A DNA stretch of 36,567 bases from a bacterium (GCA_029976805.1 JAPOLY010000021.1:1-36567), one strand, 5' to 3'; positions 1 through 10,051 are shown, counted from the stretch's first letter. Program-made: numbers and translations. The notes: generated by a model not told the origin, from the letters alone.

Positions 1-85
1 AATGCGCAGTGTGCGGGTTGTTACCAGTTGTTTGCAGTTCCATGGCCCTGGATCTGTTTTATCCGTCCTCTGAGAGGGGGGTCCC

Positions 86-3000
86 ATGGGTTTTCCGAGA
101 ACCCTGCTGTTCTGGGTGTTGCTGGCGAGCTTCACTCCTTCTGTTTTTGCGCAAGTCATGGAGTCTGGAGATTCGAAGACGGGGAATACCGATATTCGAC
201 TTTCAACCAAGACCGGCCTTGCGAGCATTATCAGCGGAAAGAATCAGGGGATCCTACCGGTTGAAGCCGATCCCAATGATCCTCTCGCTGTATTCAAGAC
301 CTATGGAGAAGCCTTCGGAGTCAAGGATGCCATCAATGAACTGGTTCGCATCGAAACCTTCAAGGATCACCTGGGTCAGATTCATCATCGGTATCAACAG
401 GTTCACAGGGATATCGAGGTCTTCACGGGACGACTCATCGTGCACCAAAATGAAAAAGGTGAGTTTCTTGCTGTGAACGGAGATTTTTATCCGATTCGCC
501 CCGGTGTTCCCACTCAGCCCCTGATCTCTGTTGAAGAAGCCCAGTTGGTGGTCCAAAACGAGTTGGGGCTCGTCAATCCTGTCTTTGGAGAAGCTCGACT
601 GGTTCTGGTCGATCCCGGGTGGTACGGCGATCCCAGCCCAGGACTGGTTCGACTTGCCTATAAAATGAGTGCTGCGGGTGATGGCTTTTTTGCCGAATAC
701 GTACTGGTCGATGCGAGAGACCGAACCATCTTTGATCGTTGGCCTGCAGTTCACTCCGCCATCGATCGCAAGATCTACGATGGGTCGGGAGGGTCACTTC
801 CCGGAAATCTGGTAAGGAATGAAGGAGCGAGTCCAACAGGAGATCCTGAGCTCGACAATCTCTATGATTTTGTCGGTGATTTTCATCAGTTCCTGCTTCA
901 GGGATATGGTCGTGACAGTATCGACGGAGCGGGAGCTCCCCTGGTGGCAACAGGGCGTTGGAGTGCGGGAATCTGTCCCAACGCCATCTGGAATGGCAGT
1001 GGCACCGCTTACTGTGCAGGACTGGCGACCGACGACATTGTCGGCCACGAATTCGGTCACGGTCTCGTTGATTACACTGCAGACCTCATCTATCAGAATC
1101 AGTCGGGACAACTGAACGAGTCTTTCGCCGATGTCTTTGGTGAACTGATCGATCTCTACAACGGAAACGCATCAGAACCGGGCCCTCCTGGGGGACCGGC
1201 ATGGCCCGGAGGTGGAATCTCCGGTACGGATACTCCCAATACAGCGAGAAGTGGTTGTGGAGATGGATCGGTTCGCTGGTTGATGGGGGAAGACAGCTCA
1301 CTGGGAGCGATTCGGGATATGTGGTCTCCAACCTGTGCAGGAGATCCGGACAGAGCACTGAGTGCGCTCTATGAGTCCACTTGTTGTGATCCCGGTTTTG
1401 ATGCCGGTGGAGTCCATTTCGGATCCGGTGTTTCAAATCATGCATTTGCCATGTTGACCGACGGCAAGACGTTCAATGGAGTCACGATTCAATCATTGGG
1501 CCCCATCAAAACCGGCGCCATCTGGTATCGCGCTCTGAGCGTCTATCTGACGCCGGCATCAGGGTTCAATGAGGCCTACAACGCTTTCATTCAGGCTGCC
1601 AACGATCTGGTTGGTTCCACGCCGCTTGATCCGCGCACAGGAGCTCCATCTTCCAGCACGTTTACTGCTGCGGATGTAACCGAGGTGACGAACGCCCTTA
1701 CGGTAGTGGAAATGAATGCCAGCGGCATTTGTGCGCTGCCACCAGCACCCGCAAATGACGATTGTGCGACGGCGGAAGTCATCACTCCCGGCTTGCATGC
1801 CCATGACAATCGTGGAGCGACAGACAGTGGAGTCCTTGCCGACGATTCTCAATGTTCAGGAACATTCCTTGGGCAAGTCTCCAGAGACATCTGGTACTCA
1901 TTCACTCCGGTTCAGGATGGAACGATCAACGTCAGCACTTGCAACATTGGTGGCTTCGATACTGATCTCGTTGTCTACACCGGTGCCTGCGGTTCATTGG
2001 TTCAGCGAGGTTGCAACGGGGATGCTTCGGGTTGCAGTACTTTCACCTCGATTCTTGCAGACCTGCCAGTTACCGGAGGGACCGAGTACCTGATTCGTCT
2101 GGGTGCATTCGGAACCAGCGGCGGTGTTGGCGAGTTGGAATTGGTCTTCAATCCCGGAGGTGGAACTCCCATCGAAGTCTGCAATAACGGTGCAGACGAT
2201 GACGGGGATGGAGCCGTCGATTGTGCGGATACGGATTGTAGTGCAGATCCGGCCTGTTCAGGAACTCCCGTGGAAGATTGCTCCAATGGAGTCGATGACG
2301 ACGGAGATGGTGCCGTTGATTGCCTGGATTCTGATTGTCTCGGGGCCCCTGGCTGCAGCGGAATCGCTGGTGATGAGTGCAATGATCCCATCGTCGCCTC
2401 AACAGGTCTCAATCCCGTGGATACGACACTGGCGACCACTTCTACCGATGCCGCTGATCCTTCCCAATGTTCCGGCACTTTCCTTGGAGGTTTTCATTCC
2501 GACATCTGGTACAGCTTTACTCCTGCCTCGGATGGACTTTTGACAGCAGACCTTTGTGGTTTGGTCAACTTCGATTCAGACATCGCCGTGTATCAGGGTG
2601 CGTGTGGATCTCTTGCTCAAGTTGCCTGTAATGGAGATGCCACCGGTTGTGCAGGCTTGTCTTCACGGGTCACGGATATTCCGGTGAGTTCCGGTGTTGA
2701 GTATCGAATCCGTGTGGGTGGTTGGAATGAGACTGCCAGCGGAACGGGTGATCTGGAATTGACTTTGAACAGTGGTAGCCAGGAAAACTGTCAGAATGGT
2801 ACGGATGACGATCTGGATGGTTTGACTGACTGTGAAGATCCCGATTGTTCCGGTGATCCGGTTTGTATTCCATTCCCGGGTGATGAATGCACTGATGCAT
2901 TACCTGTATTCGAGGGACTGAACAGTATCGACACCGTTGGTGCCAGTGACAGTTCGGAGCTGGTACCCACTTGCAGTTCTTTCCTCGGCGCAATGTCTCA

Positions 3001-4396
3001 TGACACCTGGTACCAGTTTGTTGCCACTGCCACAGGAGTACTGACGGTTTCTGCATGCGATATGGGTACCTTTGATTCAGGCATCGTGATTTACAGCGGT
3101 AACTGTGGTGCACTGAGCATGACCAACTGTTCCGGTGAGGGCTGTAACCCACTTGCCGCTTCTGCTACAGCGAGTGTGATTGCAGGGCAGCAAGTCCTGA
3201 TCCGTTTTGGTGCCGCGAATGTTGGGCAGTCGGTGACCGGAAACCTTCAGGTAACTTTGCAGATCCCTCAACCGGAGGATTGCCAAAATGGAATCGATGA
3301 TGATCTGGATGGTCTGATCGACTGTCTCGATACCGATTGTTCCGCGGATCCGGATTGTAGTTGTGATGCCATCACTAATTTGACCTGTTCACAAACTGCG
3401 GGGCTGGCCGTTGATCTGAGTTGGAACAATGGCGAGCTTTATCAGGAGATTCAGATCACCCGTAACGGGGCGCTTCAGGCAGTCCTTTCCGGTAACGAAT
3501 CCTCCTACACAGATAATGGGGGCAGTGCGGGTAACCGGGTTTACTCGGTTGTCGGAATTTGCAGCCAGAATGAGGCCACTGCTGTTTGTGTGATCGATGT
3601 TCAAGAGCCGTCCGGTTTCTCGATCATTGCACCTCAGGTGACCACTAACTTTGACGGAGTGACCGGTGTCGGTTCAGTGAGTGTTGATCTGTCGGTGACT
3701 GAAGAGGCCAGCAACCCAGGGTTCCCCAATGCTACTCAGGGTTTCTCACTTTCTATCGCCAATGATCCTGCACTGATCCAACCCGTTTCTGTTCAGCCCT
3801 CGGCTCTCTTGCAGCAACTCAATGGCAGTGCGGGGCCGGATTTCTTCACGGAAGGGATCTTTGCAGGGGGAGTCACTCTTGGAGTGGTTTACTCCTTCAC
3901 GGGTCTGGATGTGATTCAGTTCACTTCGGAATCGTCGGTGGCCGTCATTGCCTACGACACTGTAGCCGGGAATCTCGCAGGGCAGGTCGATCCGGTCCAG
4001 ACTCCGCTGACGTGGTCTGAGACTGTGGGTCCCACACCTGTGGAAAACATTGTCGTGGTCAATGCCGCAACAATCCTTCCCGTCGAGATTCACGGGTTGA
4101 TCACTCTTGAGCCTCAGCTGGGTGGAGTCATCTCCAGAGCGGATTGCAATGCGGATGGAAGCTTCAACATCGCAGACGCGGTTGAGGCTCTGAACGGTCT
4201 CTTCAACAGTGGGCCCATCGATTGTGTTGACGCTTGCGATGCCAATGATGATGGACAGTTCAATGTTGCAGATCCGGTTTTCACCCTGTCTGCGCTCTTC
4301 AGCAATGGTGCGCTGCCACCTGCACCGTTTGGCGTGTGTGGAGTCGATCCCACTGAGGATGGTCTTACTTGCGACCAGTTTGATCCCTGTCCCTGA
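86..4396 (+). CDS. Secreted M4 (thermolysin-like) metallopeptidase with MopE-like repeats and dockerin-like C-terminus
   Basis: Probable exported zinc endopeptidase of 1436 residues. The N-terminus is a Sec signal peptide (hydrophobic residues about 6-22, cleavage near VFA-Q). An FTP/PepSY-like propeptide follows (about 45-180). The catalytic domain has HEFGH at 321-325 and the third zinc ligand E345 in NESFADVFG; the spacing of 20 from the second His matches thermolysin. A GVSNHAF motif corresponds to the catalytic-His segment of M4 enzymes. After about residue 550 come three similar beta-sandwich domains (starting near 556, 763 and 932), each with a DIWYSFTP or DTWYQF motif. They are interleaved with four Asp/Cys repeats of the type NGxDDDxDGxxDCxDxDC (near 698, 730, 901, 1065), likely calcium-binding. 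A cohesin-like region (about 1190-1345) and two dockerin-type EF-hand loops (from about 1353) end the protein. The start follows a purine-rich AGAGGGGGG. The catalytic assignment is strong; the roles of the repeats are inferred. Confidence 0.9.
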   Translation: MGFPRTLLFWVLLASFTPSVFAQVMESGDSKTGNTDIRLSTKTGLASIISGKNQGILPVEADPNDPLAVFKTYGEAFGVKDAINELVRIETFKDHLGQIHHRYQQVHRDIEVFTGRLIVHQNEKGEFLAVNGDFYPIRPGVPTQPLISVEEAQLVVQNELGLVNPVFGEARLVLVDPGWYGDPSPGLVRLAYKMSAAGDGFFAEYVLVDARDRTIFDRWPAVHSAIDRKIYDGSGGSLPGNLVRNEGASPTGDPELDNLYDFVGDFHQFLLQGYGRDSIDGAGAPLVATGRWSAGICPNAIWNGSGTAYCAGLATDDIVGHEFGHGLVDYTADLIYQNQSGQLNESFADVFGELIDLYNGNASEPGPPGGPAWPGGGISGTDTPNTARSGCGDGSVRWLMGEDSSLGAIRDMWSPTCAGDPDRALSALYESTCCDPGFDAGGVHFGSGVSNHAFAMLTDGKTFNGVTIQSLGPIKTGAIWYRALSVYLTPASGFNEAYNAFIQAANDLVGSTPLDPRTGAPSSSTFTAADVTEVTNALTVVEMNASGICALPPAPANDDCATAEVITPGLHAHDNRGATDSGVLADDSQCSGTFLGQVSRDIWYSFTPVQDGTINVSTCNIGGFDTDLVVYTGACGSLVQRGCNGDASGCSTFTSILADLPVTGGTEYLIRLGAFGTSGGVGELELVFNPGGGTPIEVCNNGADDDGDGAVDCADTDCSADPACSGTPVEDCSNGVDDDGDGAVDCLDSDCLGAPGCSGIAGDECNDPIVASTGLNPVDTTLATTSTDAADPSQCSGTFLGGFHSDIWYSFTPASDGLLTADLCGLVNFDSDIAVYQGACGSLAQVACNGDATGCAGLSSRVTDIPVSSGVEYRIRVGGWNETASGTGDLELTLNSGSQENCQNGTDDDLDGLTDCEDPDCSGDPVCIPFPGDECTDALPVFEGLNSIDTVGASDSSELVPTCSSFLGAMSHDTWYQFVATATGVLTVSACDMGTFDSGIVIYSGNCGALSMTNCSGEGCNPLAASATASVIAGQQVLIRFGAANVGQSVTGNLQVTLQIPQPEDCQNGIDDDLDGLIDCLDTDCSADPDCSCDAITNLTCSQTAGLAVDLSWNNGELYQEIQITRNGALQAVLSGNESSYTDNGGSAGNRVYSVVGICSQNEATAVCVIDVQEPSGFSIIAPQVTTNFDGVTGVGSVSVDLSVTEEASNPGFPNATQGFSLSIANDPALIQPVSVQPSALLQQLNGSAGPDFFTEGIFAGGVTLGVVYSFTGLDVIQFTSESSVAVIAYDTVAGNLAGQVDPVQTPLTWSETVGPTPVENIVVVNAATILPVEIHGLITLEPQLGGVISRADCNADGSFNIADAVEALNGLFNSGPIDCVDACDANDDGQFNVADPVFTLSALFSNGALPPAPFGVCGVDPTEDGLTCDQFDPCP

Positions 4397-4420
4397 ATCT
4401 CACACAGGCGTGATGACTGA

Positions 4421-4456
4421 CCCCGTGGAGCGGAATCCGCTCCACGGGGTTTTTTT
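4421..4456 (+). terminator. Rho-independent terminator of the protease gene
   Basis: A perfect 13-bp stem (4421-4433 with 4437-4449) with an AAT triloop is followed by seven T residues. It lies 24 bases after the protease stop. No gene follows until 4685, so the downstream operon must have its own promoter in 4457-4684; I could not pick a convincing one there. Confidence 0.93.
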
Positions 4457-4684
4457 GTGACAGTGGATCAGCACCTTTGAGGGCATATTTCGGTCAATTC
4501 CCTCCTGAATGGCCCTCCGGTCCGCTTGCCCGTGGGGACTGGTCCTCCTACGATCCAATATGGGAAAAACAGGGTCAGCCGGACTCTTTTGCATGAGTGA
4601 TCCGGGGAGACCGAAGGGCGCGTCCGTCGCCCATTTTCAGCATTTGCGCAGGGGCACTGATCCCCGGGGAAGTGAGATCCAGAG

Positions 4685-5569
4685 ATGAGCAGTGACGCTG
4701 TCTCCATCGTCGAAAACATCCAGAGAGTGACCGTCGTCGGCGCTGGAACCATGGGCAATGGAATCGCCCAGGTTTTTGCGTCCTCAGGATATCCAGTCAC
4801 CATCATCGATCCCTTTGAGGCCTCGCTCGAGCGTGCCAGAGGAGCCATCGATCACAGTCTTGGCAGATTGGTTAAAAAAGAGAAAATCAGCGCCGAGGAT
4901 GCCCAAGCGATTCTGGGGAGGGTCTCCTTTGAGACTTCCATCGCTTCTGCGGCAGGATCCCAGTGGGCTGTGGAAGCGATTCCTGAAGAGGAAAAGCTCA
5001 AGGAAGAGGTGCTCTCCGGATTGGATGAGCATGTGGAAGAAGGCGGAGTCATCGCCAGTAACACGTCTTCCATTTCGATCACACGACTCGCAAGTTACAC
5101 CCAGCGTCCCGAGCGGTTCGTCGGCATGCACTTCATGAATCCGGTGCCGATGATGAAACTGGTGGAAGTGATTCGCGGGCATAAAACCGAAGATGCGGTC
5201 CTTGAGGCGACCATGGAGTTGTCCCGTCGTCTCGGCAAGGAGCCGTGGCAGGCAGAAGACTACCCCGGATTTGTCGCCAATCGGATTCTGTGCCCGATGC
5301 TCAACGAAGCGATGTACGCACTCATGGAGGGCGTCGCAACTCGGGAATCCATCGATGAGGTCATGAAGCTTGGTATGGGGCACCCCATGGGCCCATTGAC
5401 CCTTGCAGATTTTGTTGGCCTCGATGTTTGTCTCAACATTCTCGAGGTTTTGCATGAAGAGTTGGGAGACCCCAAATATCGTCCTTGCCCGCTCCTTCGC
5501 CGAATGGTGGCCGCAGGAGATCTAGGCAGAAAAACCGGGCGTGGTTTCTACGACTACTCCGAAAAATAG
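4685..5569 (+). CDS. 3-hydroxybutyryl-CoA (3-hydroxyacyl-CoA) dehydrogenase
   Basis: NAD(P)-dependent oxidation of 3-hydroxyacyl-CoA to 3-oxoacyl-CoA, the third step of beta-oxidation or its reverse in butyrate metabolism; cytosolic. At 294 residues it has the usual single-function HBDH length. The Rossmann motif [10 protein letters not shown] lies near the N-terminus. The substrate-site segment [15 protein letters not shown] holds the catalytic His. The C-terminal domain has the [10 protein letters not shown] and [16 protein letters not shown] signatures and ends GRGFYDY. It is the first gene of an operon with two acyl-CoA dehydrogenases, a MeaB GTPase and a thiolase; the next start is 22 bp away. 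The family is certain. Chain-length preference is not readable, though the single-domain form suggests short chains. Confidence 0.94.
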   Translation: MSSDAVSIVENIQRVTVVGAGTMGNGIAQVFASSGYPVTIIDPFEASLERARGAIDHSLGRLVKKEKISAEDAQAILGRVSFETSIASAAGSQWAVEAIPEEEKLKEEVLSGLDEHVEEGGVIASNTSSISITRLASYTQRPERFVGMHFMNPVPMMKLVEVIRGHKTEDAVLEATMELSRRLGKEPWQAEDYPGFVANRILCPMLNEAMYALMEGVATRESIDEVMKLGMGHPMGPLTLADFVGLDVCLNILEVLHEELGDPKYRPCPLLRRMVAAGDLGRKTGRGFYDYSEK

Positions 5570-5591
5570 AAGCAGTTGTGAAGGAGTTCGG

Positions 5592-6794
5592 ATGCTGGAA
5601 AGTACCGGAACCGAAATTGAATCTTCCGGAAGACTGGGAGCGATTCTCGGAGTCTCTGTTCCAGAGACACACCGCCAGATGTACATGGAAGCCAAGCAGT
5701 TTGCCGATGAAGTTCTGATCCCTGCTGCCGATCTTCACGATCGGGAGGAATCCTTTCCCGAGAGCCAGGTGAACGCTCTCGCAGAAAAAGGCTTCCTCGG
5801 AATTCTTGCTCCTGAGCAATATGGCGGAATGGGCCTCGACAATCTGGCTCTGACTCTGGCCCTGGAAGAAATTAACCGTGGTTGTGCCAGTACAGGGGTG
5901 ACTCTTTCGGTGCACAACTCATTGCTCTCGAGTCCATTGCTCCAATTTGGAACCGAAGAACAGAAAGAGCGATTCTTCCCCGGTTTGGCTTCGGGAAAAT
6001 CCCTCGGCGCATACGCCATCACTGAGCCGGATCACGGTTCGGATGCCCTTTCCATCGAGACGACCTGTCGCAAAGAGGGGGATGAGTGGATCCTGAACGG
6101 GACAAAGGCCTGGATTACCAATGGTTCCCGTGCCGGGACTATCATCACCTTTGCCACCATGGATCCGGCACTGCGATCGAAGGGGATCAATGCATTTGTC
6201 GTCGATCCATCGATGCCCGGTTACTCGGTCGGCAAAAAGGAACTCAAATTGGGAATCAGGGGCTCAGACACGGTTCAGCTCGTCTTTGATGAGATGCGTG
6301 TTCCTGCCGCCAATCTTCTGGGTGAAGAGGGGCAAGGCTTCAAGATCGCCATGCACACTCTCGATGGTGGACGCGTGGGCATCGCCACGCAGGCTGTGGG
6401 TATTGCCCAGGCCTGTCTCGATGCCGCTGTGGAATTCGCAGAAGGTCATGAAATGTTTGGCCGCCGCCTGGCAGACAATCAGTTGGTCTCTCACAAGATT
6501 GCAGACATGGCCACACGTATCGAGGCGTCTCGCCTGCTTACCTTGAGAGCTGCCATGCTCAAGGATGCGGGGGCTCCTCATAGCCGTCAGGCTTCGATGG
6601 CCAAGTTGAGTGCCTCTGAAATTGCCAATGATGCCGCACGTATGGCATTGGAAATCCATGGTGGTGCCGGTATCGGTCGCCAGTCACCGATCGAGAGGCT
6701 TTTCCGGGATGCGAAGATTTGTGAGATTTACGAGGGAACCAGTCAGATTCAGCGATTGGTGATTGCCCGTCACGTCAGGCCGGAACGCAGTTAA
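5592..6794 (+). CDS. Acyl-CoA dehydrogenase, short-chain/butyryl-CoA type
   Basis: FAD-dependent alpha,beta-dehydrogenation of acyl-CoA, with electrons leaving through ETF. The 400-residue product has the three ACAD domains. The flavin/substrate loop AITEPDHGSD lies in the middle domain and the C-terminal helical domain ends in IYEGTSQIQRL. E381 in YEGT matches the catalytic base of short- and medium-chain enzymes. An in-frame ATG exists at 5541 inside the upstream gene, but the ATG at 5592 has AAGGAG five bases upstream, so I start there. The stop overlaps the next start by one base (TAATG), implying translational coupling to the MeaB gene. Substrate is inferred as short-chain (butyryl- or branched acyl-CoA) from the operon. 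Confidence 0.93.
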   Translation: MLESTGTEIESSGRLGAILGVSVPETHRQMYMEAKQFADEVLIPAADLHDREESFPESQVNALAEKGFLGILAPEQYGGMGLDNLALTLALEEINRGCASTGVTLSVHNSLLSSPLLQFGTEEQKERFFPGLASGKSLGAYAITEPDHGSDALSIETTCRKEGDEWILNGTKAWITNGSRAGTIITFATMDPALRSKGINAFVVDPSMPGYSVGKKELKLGIRGSDTVQLVFDEMRVPAANLLGEEGQGFKIAMHTLDGGRVGIATQAVGIAQACLDAAVEFAEGHEMFGRRLADNQLVSHKIADMATRIEASRLLTLRAAMLKDAGAPHSRQASMAKLSASEIANDAARMALEIHGGAGIGRQSPIERLFRDAKICEIYEGTSQIQRLVIARHVRPERS

Positions 6795-7714
6795 TGCCGA
6801 ATCCGCCCTTGGAAAAACTGGCTCAGGGAATCCTTCAGGGACAGCGACGTGATCTGGCGCAAGCCATCACTGCGGTCGAGACTGATGAGAGTGCAGCCGA
6901 TGTTTTGCTGTCGATTCTTCCACCCAAATCCGGGGCTTTTCGTCTCGGATTGACCGGAGCTCCGGGAGTGGGGAAATCCACGTTTATCTCCCAGGTGGTT
7001 CCGAGACTGGTTGAAGCGGGCTCGAAGGTTGCGATTCTCGCTGTCGATCCGACCAGTCCTCTCACTGGAGGAGCCTTGTTGGGGGATCGAGCCCGCATGG
7101 TCAAGGATATGGGCGAAGCCTGTCTCTTCCGCAGCCTTGCCAGTCGGGGATCTACCGGAGGGGTGGCAGGATGCACCGATCTCGCAGCAGAGATACTGGC
7201 TCGGGCCGGCTTCGACATCATTCTCATTGAAACCGTGGGAGTGGGCCAACTGGAAGTCGAGATCGCCACAGAAGCGGACCAGTCCTGGTTGCTTTTGTCC
7301 CCAGAGGGAGGCGATGCCATCCAGCTGCTCAAAGGGGGTGTTCTGGAAGTGGTTCACCGGGTCATCGTTCACAAATGTGATCGTCCGGGATCCGATGATC
7401 TGATGCGTTGGGCAGATGAAGCCGCCCGTGATCAGCACTCCCCGGCTCCCATTGCTGTGAGCAGTCAGTCCGGTGAAGGACTGGAAGAAGTGGTGACGGA
7501 AATTTGCAAAGCCGCAGAAGATCAGCGGCAACAGCCGGACACCGATCGTGAAAGATCGCGCCTGCGTAGACGATTGTTGCGCAGGGCCCGCCAGGAATGG
7601 ATCAAAAAAGGTCTCGAACTGGCAGGTGGAGAGCCCGGTATCGACCGTCTCGTCGATGAGGTGATGAGTGGTCAAATGGACGTGGGTTCAGCCCTGTCCT
7701 CAATGATCAAGTAA
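6794..7714 (+). CDS. meaB: MeaB/ArgK-type G3E GTPase, acyl-CoA mutase chaperone
   Basis: GTPase that protects and reloads B12-dependent methylmalonyl-CoA or related acyl-CoA mutases. At 306 residues it is near the usual MeaB length. The P-loop GAPGVGKS lies at about residues 56-63. The MeaB-specific VDPTSPLTGGALLGDRARM segment and the switch-II region IETVGVGQLEVE follow. The G4 motif reads HKCD where the family normally has NKxD, which could affect guanine recognition. The C-terminal helices match the dimerisation arm. It overlaps the upstream gene by one base and precedes a second acyl-CoA dehydrogenase by 16 bp. No mutase or cobalamin-binding subunit is present in the window, so its client must be encoded elsewhere. 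Confidence 0.9.
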   Translation: MPNPPLEKLAQGILQGQRRDLAQAITAVETDESAADVLLSILPPKSGAFRLGLTGAPGVGKSTFISQVVPRLVEAGSKVAILAVDPTSPLTGGALLGDRARMVKDMGEACLFRSLASRGSTGGVAGCTDLAAEILARAGFDIILIETVGVGQLEVEIATEADQSWLLLSPEGGDAIQLLKGGVLEVVHRVIVHKCDRPGSDDLMRWADEAARDQHSPAPIAVSSQSGEGLEEVVTEICKAAEDQRQQPDTDRERSRLRRRLLRRARQEWIKKGLELAGGEPGIDRLVDEVMSGQMDVGSALSSMIK

Positions 7715-7730
7715 CAGGAGAGGAACAACC

Positions 7731-8873
7731 GTGATTCGGTTCGAAGAACATCATCAGGAGATTCGCGAAATGATCTCCGATTTTTCCGACGAAAAGATCG
7801 CGCCCGGAGCGGAGCATCTGGATGAAACCCAGGGGCTTCCGAAGGAATCGATCGGAGAAATCGCTGAACTGGAAATGCTCGGCTTGACGATTCCTGAAGA
7901 ACATGGCGGTGCAGGCCTCGACCTGTTGAGTGCATGTCTGGTCGTTGAGGAAATTTCCCGAAACTGTGGTTCCACCGGAGCAATCCTGGCGACTCACCTC
8001 TTTGAAGGTACCGCAGCCATTCTTCGACTGGCAGACGAGGCTGGCAGGGAGCGTTGGCTTCCTGACATGGCGAGTGGAAAAACTCTCGCGACTTTTGCTC
8101 TCGCTGAGCGAGAGGCGGAATCGGATGCCTCGGCCATCGATGCCTCCGCAGGCGCCGAGGGAGATGGATTTGTGATTCATGGACGCAAGACCTGGATCAT
8201 GGGTGGCATGATGGCGGGATTGACGACCGTCATCGCCCGTCGCGGTGAAGACAATCTGGAAGATCTGGGTGCATTTGTGATCGATCCCGGGGTCGATGGC
8301 TGCGAGCGAGAGCCCATGGAAGATTTGTTGGGCTTGCGTGGAGCCGGATTCTGCAACATGAATCTGAATGGCGTCATGATGTCAGCGGATCAGCACCTCA
8401 AGGGAAGCAGTGCGGGCTGGTCTGCCATCACCAAGGTGATTGATACCGCTCGACTTGGTGCCGCTGCCGTCAGTCTGGGTGTGGCTCGGGGAGCCATCGC
8501 CCATGCCCTCGAATATTCCTCCCAGCGAAAAGCCTTTGGCCGTTCCATCGATCGATTTGGTGCGATAAGGGCGATGCATGCGGAAGCCGCGACCGCTGTC
8601 GAGGGAGCACGTCTGTTGCTTTGGCGTGCCGCAGGGTTGATCGATGCCGGCAAATCTGCGGGGCGGGAAGTGTCGATGGCGAACCTCGCTGCCAAGCAGG
8701 CCTCCTACAAGGCCACACGGGATGCGGTGCAGATCCTTGGCGGCAATGGATACAGCCGTGAATACCCGGTTGAGAGAGCCTATCGGGATGTACAGGCACT
8801 GGTTCCCTTCGGTGGCGGTGAAGATCTGCAAAAGATCCTCGTCGCCCGTTCCATGGCGGGGGTGCGCTCATGA
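7731..8873 (+). CDS. Acyl-CoA dehydrogenase family protein lacking the usual catalytic Glu
   Basis: A 380-residue ACAD fold with N-terminal helical, middle beta and C-terminal helical domains. It starts at GTG behind CAGGAGAGG. The fold signatures PEEHGGAGLDLL, RKAFGR and ILGGNGYSREYPVERAYRD are clear. However, the segment normally reading YEGTSEIQ reads FGGGEDLQ (360-367), placing Gly361 at the catalytic Glu position. The alternative Glu used by isovaleryl-CoA dehydrogenase aligns with Ala240 in DTARLG. The EPxAGSD loop is also altered (AEREAESD). It may use another base (Glu364 or Asp365 are near), act on an unusual acyl-CoA, or be a non-classical partner of the first ACAD. The stop overlaps the thiolase start by four bases (ATGA). 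The family is certain; activity is not. Confidence 0.88.
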   Translation: MIRFEEHHQEIREMISDFSDEKIAPGAEHLDETQGLPKESIGEIAELEMLGLTIPEEHGGAGLDLLSACLVVEEISRNCGSTGAILATHLFEGTAAILRLADEAGRERWLPDMASGKTLATFALAEREAESDASAIDASAGAEGDGFVIHGRKTWIMGGMMAGLTTVIARRGEDNLEDLGAFVIDPGVDGCEREPMEDLLGLRGAGFCNMNLNGVMMSADQHLKGSSAGWSAITKVIDTARLGAAAVSLGVARGAIAHALEYSSQRKAFGRSIDRFGAIRAMHAEAATAVEGARLLLWRAAGLIDAGKSAGREVSMANLAAKQASYKATRDAVQILGGNGYSREYPVERAYRDVQALVPFGGGEDLQKILVARSMAGVRS

Positions 8874-10051
8874 GTCGCGCAGTCATCTGTTCTGCAGTGA
8901 GGACGCCGATCGGCAAGTTTCTGGGCGGACTTTCCGAACTGAGTCCTGCCGATCTGGGTGTGGCTGCGGTCAAACCGGCACTGGAACGGGCAGGAGTGTC
9001 TGCTGATCGTGTCGGGGAGCTCCGTTTTGGCTGTGGACGTCAGGCGGGGGGTGGCCCCAATGTGGCTCGGCAGATCGCGGTTCGCTCCGGGATTCCGGTC
9101 ACGAGCACCGCTGTCACGGTCAACATGGCCTGCGGTTCCGGTTTGCTGTCCGTCATCGAGGCGCGGGATGCTATCGAACGCGGTGAGTTTGAAGTGGTGG
9201 TCGCCGGTGGGACCGAGAGCATGTCCCAGTTGCCCTTCTACATGCTGGGCGCCCGCAAAGGCTACAAGCTGGGTCAGGGTGAGTTGGTCGATGGCATGTA
9301 TCGGGATGGCTTCCACTGTCCCATGGCAGATCAACTGATGGGTGCAACAGCAGAGAATCTCGCCGAGGAGTATTCCATTTCTCGTGAAGAGCAGGACGCC
9401 TATGCCGTCGAGACCCAGCAACGGTGCGAGCGTGCCCGCGAAGCGGGATATTTTGAGAAAGAAATCGCTGCTGTGGAAATCCCGGGCCGTAAAGGTTCCA
9501 CGGTGGTCGCAATAGATGAACACCCCCGCGATGGAGCCAATCTCGAATCGATGGCCAAGCTGAAGCCCGTCTTCAAAAAAGAAGGAACGGTCCACGCCGG
9601 AAATTCATCGGGTATTACCGATGGAGCCTGTGCATTGGTCATCGCCAATGAAGATCTGGCAAAGGCAGAGGGCTGGCCGATCCTCGCAGTCCTTGGTGCG
9701 TCTGCTCGTGGTGGAGTCGAACCTCACCGGATGGGAATGGGACCTGTTCCGGCGATCCATGCCCTGTTGGAAAAGACTGGCGGAGCAATTTCTGACTACG
9801 CTGCCGTCGAGATCAATGAGGCCTTTGCGGCCCAGGTTCTCGCTTGTTTGCGCGAACTAGACATCGACCGGGAAAAGCTGAATCCCTTGGGAGGGGCCAT
9901 CGCCTTGGGCCATCCTATCGGTGCCACGGGAGCGAGAATTCTGACGACTCTGGTGCATGGCTTGCACAGGCAGGGTGGTGGAAAAGGCCTGGCATCTCTC
10001 TGCATCAGCGGCGGAATGGGACTCGCACTGGAAATCGAAGTGCTTTCCTGA
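8870..10051 (+). CDS. Acetyl-CoA C-acyltransferase (thiolase)
   Basis: Thiolytic cleavage of 3-oxoacyl-CoA, or the reverse condensation of acetyl-CoA. The 393 residues are typical of the type II thiolases. The nucleophile is Cys88 in [15 protein letters not shown] and [16 protein letters not shown] hold the Asn and His of the active site, and the second cysteine is in CISGGMG near the C-terminus. It is translationally coupled to the preceding ACAD through the ATGA overlap. A second thiolase lies at 20198 beside an enoyl-CoA hydratase, so the two probably serve different chain lengths or directions. The operon likely continues into the small membrane gene 42 bp downstream. Confidence 0.94.
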   Translation: MSRAVICSAVRTPIGKFLGGLSELSPADLGVAAVKPALERAGVSADRVGELRFGCGRQAGGGPNVARQIAVRSGIPVTSTAVTVNMACGSGLLSVIEARDAIERGEFEVVVAGGTESMSQLPFYMLGARKGYKLGQGELVDGMYRDGFHCPMADQLMGATAENLAEEYSISREEQDAYAVETQQRCERAREAGYFEKEIAAVEIPGRKGSTVVAIDEHPRDGANLESMAKLKPVFKKEGTVHAGNSSGITDGACALVIANEDLAKAEGWPILAVLGASARGGVEPHRMGMGPVPAIHALLEKTGGAISDYAAVEINEAFAAQVLACLRELDIDREKLNPLGGAIALGHPIGATGARILTTLVHGLHRQGGGKGLASLCISGGMGLALEIEVLS

